NCBI GenBank assembly: GCA_035944555.1
Contig: DASZAY010000012.1
Span: 1 to 64,000, forward strand
Reading direction: 5' to 3'
Length of the DNA: 64,000 nt
Origin: CADCWK01 sp035944555
Lineage (GTDB): Bacteria; Chloroflexota; Chloroflexia; Thermomicrobiales; UBA6265
Part shown: one piece after another, positions 9,063 through 17,524 of the stretch
How the letters are laid out: every line of letters begins with the position of its first letter
How positions within the stretch are numbered: position 1 is the first letter of the stretch
The notes under the pieces: generated by a model
What the model was told of the DNA's origin: nothing
The model's input: only the letters and a program-made list of their open reading frames with translations
Databases searched by the model: none
Made by a program: the position numbers and the translations under genes

Positions 9063-9544
9063 CGACCGACCCGGGCGCGCATGTCCCGGATGGGTCGCCC
9101 GACCGGGCGTATCCCGGTGCGGGCGATCTACGGATTCCTGCCAAATTCCGGGACGCGATCGTCGCCCATGCCCGGGATGACGCGCCGCGGGAGTGCTGCG
9201 GGCTGCTGGCCGGTCAGCCGGGCGACCTGGATCTCTCCACACCGGGCGTCGAGTTGCTTCGCCTGACCAACGCGGCGCCGGGACTGGACTTCTACGAGAT
9301 CGACGCCAACGACCTGTTCCGGGTTACCCGAGAGCTGGACGACACGGGGCGGGATATCGTCGCGATCTACCACTCGCACCCGACCGGCCCCGCCCGCCCG
9401 AGCGTGACGGACATCGACCTCGCGTTCTGGCCGGAGGCCTGGTACCTGATCGTCTCGCTCGACGACCCGGAACGACCCGATCTGCGCGCGTTCAGGATCG
9501 TCGATGGGGCGGTGAGCGAGGCGCGGATCGAGCTCGTGGCGTGA
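9059..9544 (+). CDS. JAMM/Mov34 (Mec-like) metalloprotease
   Basis: This 161-residue JAMM zinc protease has Glu45 (PRECCGLL) and the full motif H105-S-H107-P then S115-x-x-D118 (HSHPTGPARPSVTD). Family members such as Mec+ in actinobacteria and HcyD in Wolinella trim carrier-protein tails or cleave carrier-amino acid adducts. The GTG start overlaps the stop of the MoaD-like gene, and its own stop overlaps the GTG of the FAD oxidoreductase, so all three are translationally coupled. Removal of Arg-Arg from the neighbouring carrier is its likely role. Confidence 0.88.
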   Translation: MTTDPGAHVPDGSPDRAYPGAGDLRIPAKFRDAIVAHARDDAPRECCGLLAGQPGDLDLSTPGVELLRLTNAAPGLDFYEIDANDLFRVTRELDDTGRDIVAIYHSHPTGPARPSVTDIDLAFWPEAWYLIVSLDDPERPDLRAFRIVDGAVSEARIELVA

Positions 9545-11094
9545 CCGGCCCCGGGGTCGCCCACGGCCGGGACGACGGTCCGTTCGACGTCGTGGTCTAT
9601 GGGGCGACGGCCGCCGGAGTGACCGCCGCCGTCGCCGCGGCCCGGGCCGGTGTCCGGGTCGCTGTCGTCGAGCCCGGTCGCCACGTCGGCGGGATGGTCT
9701 CCGGCGGGCTGGGCTGGACGGACGTCGGTGATGCGGGCGTCGTCGGGGGACTGTCCGGCGCCTTTTACGCCGCGGTCGCCCGGCACTATGGGGTCGATCT
9801 CTGGGACCACGTCGGCCCCGAGCCACACGTCGCCGAGCGCATCTTCCGGGACTGGCTGGCAGAGGCCGGGGTAACGGTTGTTCACGGGGCCGCCATCGAC
9901 GCGGTCATGCGCGACGGTCAGCGCATCACCGGGATCATTGCCGACGACGGAATGGTCTTGCATGGCCGCGTCTTCGTCGACGCGTCGTACGAGGGGGACC
10001 TGCTCGCCCTTGCCGGCGTCAGCTACCGCGTCGGGCGAGAGTCCCGCAGTCTCCACGGCGAGTCGTGGGCCGGGCGCCAGCCGATCCGGCCGGACCCGCA
10101 CCAGTTCGCCGTGCCGGTCTCGCCGCATGTCTCGGGCAACGCCGGGCCACTGCTGCCCCTGGTCCATGACCGGCCGATGGTGCCGGAGGGCGCCGGGGAC
10201 GGGGCGGTCCAGTCGTTCTGCTACCGCCTCTGCCTGACCGATCGTCCGGACAACCGGATGCCGATCTCACGGCCGGATGACTACGACCCGGCTCGGTACG
10301 AGTTGATCCGCCGCTACCTCGCCGCGAGCGACCCGGTTCCGCCCCTGGACCGGATCATCAACCTGCGCAGCCGGATCCCGAACGGCAAGGTCGACGCCAA
10401 TTCGATCGGTCCGATCTCGACCAACCTGCTCGATGGATCAGCCTGGCGATACCCCGAGGCGGACCGGCCCGAGCGGGAGCGCATCCGGCTTCATCACCTG
10501 TCGTACACGCAGGGCCTGCTGTACTTCCTTGGCAACGATCCCGGTATCCCGGCCCCGATCCGGGAGGAGATGGCACGCTGGGGCCTCTGCGTCGACGAGT
10601 TCGTCGACACCGAGCACTGGCCGCACCAGCTTTACGTGCGCGAGGGGCGACGCCTGGTCGGGGAATATCACCTGACGCAGCACGACCTCGACCGGTCGCG
10701 TCCGCAGTACGACGCCGTCGGGATGGGGTCGTACGCGATCGACATCCGCGAGGTCCAGCGGGTGGCCTGGCCCGTGCCACGGCCTGAGCGGATGGACGCC
10801 GAGACCTACAACGAGGGGTATCTGTCGGTGCCCGTCGAGCCGTACCAGGTGCCGTACCGGGCGCTGCTGCCCCGCTTCGGGGAATGTGACAATCTGCTCG
10901 TACCGGTCTGCCTGTCGGCGTCGCATGTCGCGTTCTCATCCATCCGGATGGAACCGCAGTACATGCTGCTCGGCCACGCCGCCGGGCACGCCGCCGCGCT
11001 GGCCATCCGTGACGACGTGGCGGTCCACCACGTCGCGGTCCCCGAACTCCAGCGGGCGCTGGTGGCGCAGGGGCAGGTGCTGGTCCAATCATGA
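9541..11094 (+). CDS. FAD-dependent oxidoreductase (FAD_oxidored family)
   Basis: This 517-residue protein starts with a Rossmann dinucleotide motif (VVVYGATAAGVTAAVAAARAG), then VVEPGRHVGGMVSGGLGWTD, typical of the PF12831-type flavoproteins. It ends with a second FAD-contact region (ACASHVAFSSIRMEP-like, MLLGHAAGHAAALA). The GTG start overlaps the stop of the JAMM gene, implying coupled translation. The substrate is unknown. Its place between the protease and the PLP enzyme suggests a redox step in the same sulfur pathway, for example on a sulfur donor or the product, but this is inference. Confidence 0.85.
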   Translation: MTGPGVAHGRDDGPFDVVVYGATAAGVTAAVAAARAGVRVAVVEPGRHVGGMVSGGLGWTDVGDAGVVGGLSGAFYAAVARHYGVDLWDHVGPEPHVAERIFRDWLAEAGVTVVHGAAIDAVMRDGQRITGIIADDGMVLHGRVFVDASYEGDLLALAGVSYRVGRESRSLHGESWAGRQPIRPDPHQFAVPVSPHVSGNAGPLLPLVHDRPMVPEGAGDGAVQSFCYRLCLTDRPDNRMPISRPDDYDPARYELIRRYLAASDPVPPLDRIINLRSRIPNGKVDANSIGPISTNLLDGSAWRYPEADRPERERIRLHHLSYTQGLLYFLGNDPGIPAPIREEMARWGLCVDEFVDTEHWPHQLYVREGRRLVGEYHLTQHDLDRSRPQYDAVGMGSYAIDIREVQRVAWPVPRPERMDAETYNEGYLSVPVEPYQVPYRALLPRFGECDNLLVPVCLSASHVAFSSIRMEPQYMLLGHAAGHAAALAIRDDVAVHHVAVPELQRALVAQGQVLVQS

Positions 11095-11141
11095 GGGATG
11101 ATCAACGGTCTGCCGATGAAGATGGGAACAGGGGAGCGGTG

Positions 11142-12356
11142 ATGACGGGGAGTGGCAATGCGGACGCCAACGAGCCGAAACGGATCGAGACCATTGCGGT
11201 CCACGCCGGCGAGCGGACGGCGCCGCCGGACTACGTCCCGACCGTTGCCCCGATCTACGCGACGAGCGCGTTCGCCCAGCCGTCGGCCGCCGACGCCGAG
11301 GCCGTCTTCGCCGACGAGCGGCCCGGCTTCGTCTACACACGCTACGGCAACCCGACCGTCGCCGCGCTGGAGTCGCTGGTCGCCGAGCTGGAGGGCGGCG
11401 AGGCGGCCGTCGCGACCGGCTCCGGGATGGCGGCCATTCACCTGGCGCTGCTCGGGGAGGTCCGCGCCGGTGACCGGATCGTCGCCTCCCGCGACCTCTA
11501 CGGCGCGACGTTCCAGCTGCTGGAAACGGTCTTCGGCGCGTTTGGTGTCCGGACCGTCTACGTCGATACCTGTGACCTGGCCGCGACCGAGCGGGCGCTG
11601 GCTGAGCACACGCCCCGGGTGCTGCTGGTCGAGACGATCTCCAACCCGCTGATGCGCGTCGCTGATATTCCGGGGCTGGCCGGGCTGGCTCGGCAGTACC
11701 GGGCCCGACTGCTGGTCGACAGCACCTTCGCCTCACCGGTGCTGGTCAATCCGCTCCGGCACGGTGCCCACGTCGTGATCCACTCGACGACCAAGTATCT
11801 CTCCGGCCATGGCGACACCACCGGCGGGATCGTCGTTTCAGATGCGATGCGGGTCTGGGAGCTGCGTGAACTCAACAAGCTGGTCGGGTCGCTGATGGAC
11901 CCGTTCTCGGCCTGGCTGACCAACCGGGGGACCAAGACGCTCTCGCTCCGGCTGAGGCAGCAGTGTCACAACGCCGCCCGGGTCGCCGAGTGGCTGGCTG
12001 GTCATCCGGCCATCGAGCGGGTGAACTACCCCGGGCTCGCAGACCTCGGAGCCGCGGCGCGCCAGTTCGAGGGAGAGGAGCGCGGGACGATGCTCTCGTT
12101 CGACATCCGCGGCGCCGGTGAGCGGGAGGTGCACCGGTTCATGGACGCGCTGTCGGTCGTCGTCCCGGCGACGACGCTGGGCGACGTCTGGAGCCTGGTG
12201 CTGTATCCGGCGATGTCGTCGCACCGCGCCTTCACCGCCGAGCAGCGTCACACACTCGGCATTGGCGACGGGCTGGTCCGTCTGTCACTGGGGATCGAGC
12301 ACGCCGACGACCTGATCGCCGACCTCGACCGGGCGCTCGCCGCGGCGACTGCCTGA
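11142..12356 (+). CDS. Cys/Met metabolism PLP enzyme (cystathionine gamma-synthase / O-acylhomoserine sulfhydrylase family)
   Basis: This 404-residue fold-type I PLP enzyme has YTRYGNPTVAALE near the N terminus, SGMAAIHLALL for the phosphate cup, DSTFASPV, and the PLP lysine Lys218 in HSTTKYLSGHGD. The family includes cystathionine gamma-synthase, methionine gamma-lyase and the MetY/MetZ sulfhydrylases; sequence reading alone does not separate them. Next to a thiocarboxylate carrier and its protease, a MetY-type role (transfer of carrier-bound sulfur to O-acetylhomoserine) is the most attractive. The ATG follows AGGGGAGCGGTG; a GTG one codon earlier is possible. The gap to the FAD gene is 47 bases. 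Confidence 0.88.
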   Translation: MTGSGNADANEPKRIETIAVHAGERTAPPDYVPTVAPIYATSAFAQPSAADAEAVFADERPGFVYTRYGNPTVAALESLVAELEGGEAAVATGSGMAAIHLALLGEVRAGDRIVASRDLYGATFQLLETVFGAFGVRTVYVDTCDLAATERALAEHTPRVLLVETISNPLMRVADIPGLAGLARQYRARLLVDSTFASPVLVNPLRHGAHVVIHSTTKYLSGHGDTTGGIVVSDAMRVWELRELNKLVGSLMDPFSAWLTNRGTKTLSLRLRQQCHNAARVAEWLAGHPAIERVNYPGLADLGAAARQFEGEERGTMLSFDIRGAGEREVHRFMDALSVVVPATTLGDVWSLVLYPAMSSHRAFTAEQRHTLGIGDGLVRLSLGIEHADDLIADLDRALAAATA

Positions 12357-12384
12357 CCTGCCCACAACCAACGGAGGATTGCCC

Positions 12385-13917
12385 ATGTACACGCCACGCG
12401 GGTTTGGCTACTCGGAGGTCGGAGACATCGAGGTGTTCGCCGAGGGCGACGACCTGCATCTCTACCACCTGACGCTGCCCAATCACGACGTCGTCCAGCA
12501 TGCCGTCTCGTGCGATGGGTTGAGCTGGACCCAACTGCCGCCGGCGCTCTGGACGGGGGCGCCCGGCGACGTCGACGACGACATGATCTGGACGATGAGC
12601 GTCACCCGGGCCGAGGGGACCGCCGCCAACGGTGCGCCGTACGTGATGCTCTACACCGCGCTGGCCCGGGCCGAGGATGGACTGGTCCAGCGGGTGGCGC
12701 ACGCCACATCGTCGGATCTGATCCGGTTCGAGAAGACGGGCAATACGGCCGTCGCCGAATCCGATCCGCGCTGGTACGAATCGACGCTGGACGAGTCCGG
12801 CGCGGTCTCGTTTCGTGACCCCAAGCCGGTCCGGGTCGGTGATCGCTGGTACATGGTCGTCTGCGCCCGCGTCCGGGACGGCGCGGTCATGCGGCGGGGA
12901 GCGGCGGCGCTGCTCGTCTCAGACGACCTGCTCAACTGGGAGCACCGCGGTCCGCTCATCGCGCCGGACCGCTACTGGGACCTGGAGTGCCCGCAGTTGT
13001 TCACGATCGGCGGGACCTGGTACCTGACGGCCGGGATCATGGAGGACGGCACCCAGCGCTACTGGCAGAGCGAGTCGCCGGACGGCCCGTTCCGCGTCCC
13101 GGCCGAGGGTGGCATCCTGGCGCCGCAGGGGCACTACGCCGGCCGCGTCGTCCACTGGCGCGGGCAGGACCTCTACCTGTGCTGGCACCGCGCGCTCGGC
13201 CACCACGGTCCGACCCGCATCGACTGGGCCACGCAGCGCAACGACGCTGGCAAGTTCGTCCCGGCGCCGCTGGTCCTCCGGCGGCGGGGGGACGGTTCAC
13301 TGGCCTGTGCCCCATCGGCCGCGTTCGATGATTACCGCACCACTGAACCAATCCAACTGGAGACGATCGATGGCTCGGACTGGGCCGTCACGACCGACGC
13401 CGGGCGAGTGGCCGACTGGCTGACCGACGACGACCACGGGGACCTGCTGGTCGAAGGGACCCTGGCGCTCGACGCGTCATCCGGCGGTCTCCGCTTCCGG
13501 CAGGACGGCGCGACCGGCGAGGGGTACACGATCGAGTTCCGGCGGGGCGAGCGTGGGGTCACGCTGCAGAAGCTGGAGTTGACGACAAACCAGTGGACCG
13601 GCCAGCGCGGCTTCCAGTACGTGGACTATCAGCGGGGGATGCTGCGCCAGCCGGTCAGCCGGGACACGCCACTGCCGTTCCGGCTCGTTCTGTCCGGCCC
13701 ATACATCGAGTTGTCCGTTGCATGCGAGGTCGTGATCGCGACGATGTCCGGAGCCCGGACGACCGGTCAGTTCGGCATCTGGACCGAGGACGGGACCGCG
13801 ACCCTTTCGGACGGCACGTTCTCGCCGCTCCGTGCCTCAGGGACGCAGACTCCGACGGGCGCCAGTGCGACCGCGTCGGATCAGGCAGGCAACACCGCTC
13901 TCAGTTCGTTGGACTGA
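12385..13917 (+). CDS. GH32/GH43-like five-bladed beta-propeller glycosidase
   Basis: This 510-residue protein shows clan GH-J/F-like active-site spacing: an early Asp (Asp14 in GDIEVF), a stabilising Asp145 in FRDPKPV, and an acid/base Glu201 in ECPQLF. The RDP and EC motifs are those of GH32 (fructosidase/levanase). The canonical NDPNG nucleophile motif is not intact, so the substrate may differ. Residues beyond about 330 form a beta-sandwich-like module. No signal peptide is seen. The start follows ACGGAGGA. The gene lies 28 bases after the PLP enzyme and is followed by a perfect hairpin. Confidence 0.72.
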   Translation: MYTPRGFGYSEVGDIEVFAEGDDLHLYHLTLPNHDVVQHAVSCDGLSWTQLPPALWTGAPGDVDDDMIWTMSVTRAEGTAANGAPYVMLYTALARAEDGLVQRVAHATSSDLIRFEKTGNTAVAESDPRWYESTLDESGAVSFRDPKPVRVGDRWYMVVCARVRDGAVMRRGAAALLVSDDLLNWEHRGPLIAPDRYWDLECPQLFTIGGTWYLTAGIMEDGTQRYWQSESPDGPFRVPAEGGILAPQGHYAGRVVHWRGQDLYLCWHRALGHHGPTRIDWATQRNDAGKFVPAPLVLRRRGDGSLACAPSAAFDDYRTTEPIQLETIDGSDWAVTTDAGRVADWLTDDDHGDLLVEGTLALDASSGGLRFRQDGATGEGYTIEFRRGERGVTLQKLELTTNQWTGQRGFQYVDYQRGMLRQPVSRDTPLPFRLVLSGPYIELSVACEVVIATMSGARTTGQFGIWTEDGTATLSDGTFSPLRASGTQTPTGASATASDQAGNTALSSLD

Positions 13918-13936
13918 CACCCCACCGTGGCAAGCG

Positions 13937-13972
13937 AAAACGGCCCCGGCGATCGATCGCCGGGGCCGTTTC
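13937..13972. terminator. Bidirectional terminator between convergent sulfur-cluster operons
   Basis: AACGGCCCCGGCGATC meets its exact inverse, giving a perfect 32-base palindrome (13939-13970) flanked by A's on the left and T's on the right. It can stop transcription from both sides. Confidence 0.8.
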
Positions 13973-13997
13973 TGATTGTCGTCAATTCGTCCCGGCG

Positions 13998-15182
13998 TCA
14001 GTCGGCGGCGGAGGCGAGGAAAGGCACCGCGCAGGCGACGTCGGTGTACTCAATCTGACTAATGTCGGGGTGCGCGCCGTCGCCGCAGACGGGGCAGGAG
14101 GTATTGCGCTTCAGCCGCAACTCGCGGAATTCCGTCGCCAGGGCGTCGTAGAGCAGCAGCCGGCCGACCAGCGGCTCTCCGACGCCGAGGATCAGCTTGA
14201 CGGCCTCCGTCGCCTGCACCAGGCCGATGGTCCCGGGCAGCACGCCGAGAACGCCGGCCTCGGCGCAACTCGGCGCCAGCTCGGGCGGCGGCGGGTCCGG
14301 GAACAGGCAGCGGTAGCACGGCCCCTCGTGGGGCAGGAAGACGCTGGCCTGTCCCTCGAACCGGAAGACACTGCCGTGGACATTCGGCTTGCCCAGCACG
14401 ACGCAGACATCGTTGATCAGGTAGCGGGTGGCGAAGTTGTCGGCCCCGTCGACCACGATGTCGTACCTGGCGAAGATCTCGAGCGCGTTCTCCTTGGTCA
14501 GCCGGACCTGGTAGGTCTCGACATTGATGTCGGGGTTGAGCCCTTCCATCGCGATCCTGGCGCTCTCGACCTTGGGCATGCCAACCCGGTCGAGGTTGTG
14601 GGCGACCTGCCGCTGGAGATTGCTGTCGTCGACGATATCGGCGTCAATGATGCCGATCGTCCCGACGCCCGCCGCGGCGAGATAGAGCGCGGCCGGCGAC
14701 CCGAGACCACCCGCGCCGACGAGCAGCACTTTCGCGTCGATCAGCTTCTGCTGACCCTGCTCTCCGACCTCGGGGATCAGCAGGTGGCGGCTGTAGCGAC
14801 GGCGCTGATCGGGGGTGAGGGACTGCGGGACGTGCCAGGGCTGGCCGTCGCCCTTCCACCCATTGAACCCGCCGGTCAGCGAGACGACGTCGGTGTACCC
14901 CAATTCGGCCATCGCCTTGGCGGCGAACGCCGATCGGACGCCGCCTGCGCAGTAGACGACCACCGGCCGGTCGCGATCCGGGACCGCATCCTCGACGCGC
15001 ATCTCGAGGAAGCCGCGCGGAATATGGATCGATCCGGGGACGACGCCCTGGTCGACTTCGTCCTGCTCGCGGACATCGACGGCGACCGCCCCCTGGGCGA
15101 GGAGCTGGCTTGCCTCGGTGGCGTCGACCTCGCGGATGGCGGAGCGGGCCTGGGTAAGGAGTTCCTGGTAGCGAGCCGACAT
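13998..15182 (-). CDS. Rhodanese-ThiF/MoeB fusion, sulfur-carrier adenylating and sulfurating enzyme
   Basis: This 394-residue fusion has an N-terminal rhodanese (about 20-115, active Cys78 in CAGGVRS). The C-terminal E1-like ThiF/MoeB domain (about 122-390) has nucleotide loop GAGGLG at 156-161, DNLQRQ-like Arg191, CAEAGVLG with Cys306, and zinc ligands Cys289/292 and Cys363/366. It should adenylate the GG terminus of a MoaD/ThiS-like carrier and deliver persulfide sulfur to it. In MoeZ/MoeBR the rhodanese is C-terminal, so this order is reversed. The start follows AGAGAGGAAGCCGCCC. It lies opposite the carrier operon, and a single rhodanese gene sits upstream. Confidence 0.9.
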   Translation of the reverse strand: MSARYQELLTQARSAIREVDATEASQLLAQGAVAVDVREQDEVDQGVVPGSIHIPRGFLEMRVEDAVPDRDRPVVVYCAGGVRSAFAAKAMAELGYTDVVSLTGGFNGWKGDGQPWHVPQSLTPDQRRRYSRHLLIPEVGEQGQQKLIDAKVLLVGAGGLGSPAALYLAAAGVGTIGIIDADIVDDSNLQRQVAHNLDRVGMPKVESARIAMEGLNPDINVETYQVRLTKENALEIFARYDIVVDGADNFATRYLINDVCVVLGKPNVHGSVFRFEGQASVFLPHEGPCYRCLFPDPPPPELAPSCAEAGVLGVLPGTIGLVQATEAVKLILGVGEPLVGRLLLYDALATEFRELRLKRNTSCPVCGDGAHPDISQIEYTDVACAVPFLASAAD

Positions 15183-15297
15183 GGGCGGCTTCCTCTCTGC
15201 TGACCGGTGGCTACCGGAGCGTGGGTACAAGATGCTTGGTTTGCAGTCTGGTTGCGGCAAGGATAAGGGATGAGACCGAACCGTCCGACTGGGCAGC

Positions 15298-15651
15298 CTA
15301 CTGGCCGGCCGTGGCAACCGGTTTGCCGGCTTCGGCCCACTCGTTCATCCCGCCAGCCATGGATACGACGCGGGTGTAGCCCAGCCCGGCCAGCGTCTCG
15401 GCGGCGTAGGCCGAGCGAACACCGCCGGCACAGTAGGCCACGATCTGCGCCGACGTGTCGGGGATCTCGCCCCGGATGCGCTCGGGCAGGTCGCCGCGCG
15501 GGATCAGAATCGCGCCGGGGATCACGCCCTGGGCGAATTCCTGCGGCTCGCGGACATCGAGGGCGATCGCTCCGCCGCTGATCAGGCGCTCGGCATCGTC
15601 GATGTCGACTTCCGGGACATCAGGGATCGGGGGCTGGCCGGGATGGGACAT
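15298..15651 (-). CDS. Single-domain rhodanese sulfurtransferase
   Basis: This 117-residue single rhodanese has active Cys74 in CAGGVRSAY, nearly the same loop as the rhodanese half of the downstream fusion. It probably carries persulfide sulfur to the fusion enzyme or carrier protein. The ATG follows AGGAGGAG, a strong ribosome site. The gap to the fusion gene is 115 bases, on the same strand. Confidence 0.88.
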   Translation of the reverse strand: MSHPGQPPIPDVPEVDIDDAERLISGGAIALDVREPQEFAQGVIPGAILIPRGDLPERIRGEIPDTSAQIVAYCAGGVRSAYAAETLAGLGYTRVVSMAGGMNEWAEAGKPVATAGQ

Positions 15652-15763
15652 GCGATGCTCCTCCTGTCCGGGACGTGGCCGGACTGTCAGGGACGGTCTG
15701 TCGCGGTCAATCATACGCAACGGATGGAACCGGGGACTGCCGCGGTGCCGGCGGAGCACGACC

Positions 15764-16669
15764 TCATGGCTCAAGGTCGAGGGTCAGTTCCCGCGGGGTG
15801 GTAGCGACGCGGACGACCTCGTCACGGACCGTCTGCTCGATCCGGAACAGATCGCCCGGCGCGGCAATGTACCGGGCAGCTTCCGTATCGGCGGTCGTTG
15901 CGGCTGCGAGCCGATCGCGGTACTGGTCCGCGCCATCGGCGGGGACCGGTCCGGCCTGGATCAGCTCCCGGAAGCGGGCCGCTGTCGGGCAGCACCCCCG
16001 GAGGACGGCCAGCGACGTCGCCCAGTGGTCGGTCGCCGCCACATTGGGAAGGACGGCACTCGCGAGCGTGGCGGCGTCCAGCCGGCGACGGGCGATCCAG
16101 GCGATGGGCAGCATGTGCGCCCGGACCCGCTCGTTGGGATGGGCGAGGTTGCCGTAGAGGGTCCGGAAGCCGCCGTTGCCTTCGCCGGTGACGTTGAGGG
16201 CGACCTGTAACGGTAGCGCCCGCCACCACGGGAACCGATGCTCATCCGAGACGACATCCGCGAGCAGCCCGAGCTGTGTCCGGGCCGGGCTGTCCAGTTC
16301 CAGCGTCGTCCGCCCGCAGGCGTAGAGGCAAGCCAGTGCCAGCGCCTGCTGCTTGCCGGCCAGCGTCTCCGCGTCCCCGACGAGCGCGGCGACACTTGGA
16401 ACCATCGCCGCCGCCAGTTCCTGGATCAGGAGTGTGACGGTATGGGACGGCAGGGCAGCGCCCGGCGCGTCCATGTCCGGAACGCCTGCCGAGGTACCGA
16501 ACACGCCGGCGTCGCGGAGCAGGACGAAGTCCAGCCCCTGTCGGACCAAGCGGTCGCTCCGGTTCGGATCAAAGGGGACAACCCGCGCCGCTCCGCTCGG
16601 CACCATGGCCGCGGACGCCGCCCTGATCGCGGATGACTCATCGTCGGGTGGATGGTTCGGGGAAGACAT
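15764..16669 (-). CDS. Uncharacterised protein paired with a J-domain protein
   Basis: The 301-residue protein has no family I recognise. It is mostly helical, with Ala/Leu/Arg-rich stretches and conserved-looking segments such as GFRTLYGNLAHPNERVRAHMLPIAWIARR. That fits a helical-repeat (HEAT/ARM-like) fold, but I cannot confirm it. It has no signal peptide or membrane segment. It begins nine bases after the stop of the J-domain gene, so the two are surely co-transcribed and may be partners. The stop lies about 110 bases from the single rhodanese gene. Confidence 0.7.
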   Translation of the reverse strand: MSSPNHPPDDESSAIRAASAAMVPSGAARVVPFDPNRSDRLVRQGLDFVLLRDAGVFGTSAGVPDMDAPGAALPSHTVTLLIQELAAAMVPSVAALVGDAETLAGKQQALALACLYACGRTTLELDSPARTQLGLLADVVSDEHRFPWWRALPLQVALNVTGEGNGGFRTLYGNLAHPNERVRAHMLPIAWIARRRLDAATLASAVLPNVAATDHWATSLAVLRGCCPTAARFRELIQAGPVPADGADQYRDRLAAATTADTEAARYIAAPGDLFRIEQTVRDEVVRVATTPRELTLDLEP

Positions 16670-16678
16670 ACGGGAAGT

Positions 16679-17524
16679 CTATTCGTCCTTGGTGCTTGCT
16701 GCGGCGGACTGTCGCCTGAGGTCATCCAGGACAGCTCGCGCCTCGTCGATCCGTGACTGGATCTCGCGGGCGATGTCGTCCAGCAACCCGGCGTCGCTCC
16801 GGGCGCGGAGCCAGAGGGCGTGCGTGGCGCTGCTCCGGGCCAGGCCCAGGTCTGCGCGGGCCTTGGCCACGACGTCGTCGAGACGCCGCAACTCGCCGGT
16901 CGCCCATGCCAGACGCTCGGCTGGCGTGCGGTCGGCTTGGGTTTCGCCGGGTTCCGGGGCGAGCGTCATCATTTCCTGCAGGGCACCGAGGTCGCGATCA
17001 CGGTAGGCCGCATTGACCCGCGTCATCTGGCGTTCGCGCCGCTCACGCTCGGCAGGATCCTGCGCGAGGTCGGGGTGGTGACGACGGGCCAGTTCCCGGT
17101 AGACCCGCCGCAGTTCATCGGCCGAGGCGGCGTCCAGCCGCTCGTCGGGCTGCGAATCGGCGAGACGCTGCCAGGCGTCGGCTTCAGCGCGCTCATCCTC
17201 GACGTCCTGACGACGGCCGCGGAACATCCGCTCGATATCCGACTCGATCGTCGCGTCGTCCGTGCGCCAGGACGCCTGCCGGATCGCGATGCGCTGCCGG
17301 TATTCGTCGCATTCCAGCTGGAGCCGGTTGAGATCGACGAGGAGGTGACCGACCCGGGCGTGATAGGTCGCCTCGAACCGACCCAGGTCGTCGCGCAGTT
17401 GCTCAAGGTCCGCCCGGAGCTCGACGGCCTGCTGGCGGGTCGCCTCGATCACCACGAGCAGACGCTGATAGGCGAGCTCGTCGGGAGACGGGACGGCCCG
17501 GAGTCCGGAGGTATCGGCGGTCAT
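16679..17524 (-). CDS. Coiled-coil J-domain protein
   Basis: The 281-residue protein has a long N-terminal coiled coil (about 20-125), a J-domain (about 134-195) with the DnaK-stimulating HPD at 150-152 (ARRHHPDLAQD), and a second helical coiled coil (about 205-275). It lacks the Gly/Phe region, zinc finger and C-terminal domains of DnaJ, so it is a type III J protein. It probably directs Hsp70 to a specific client. The downstream gene, nine bases away, is the obvious candidate partner. Confidence 0.82.
   Translation of the reverse strand: MTADTSGLRAVPSPDELAYQRLLVVIEATRQQAVELRADLEQLRDDLGRFEATYHARVGHLLVDLNRLQLECDEYRQRIAIRQASWRTDDATIESDIERMFRGRRQDVEDERAEADAWQRLADSQPDERLDAASADELRRVYRELARRHHPDLAQDPAERERRERQMTRVNAAYRDRDLGALQEMMTLAPEPGETQADRTPAERLAWATGELRRLDDVVAKARADLGLARSSATHALWLRARSDAGLLDDIAREIQSRIDEARAVLDDLRRQSAAASTKDE

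Noticed and set aside
13593..15203. A 536-codon plus-strand frame
   Set aside because: It runs opposite the rhodanese-ThiF gene and ends of the GH32-like gene, with no family motif.
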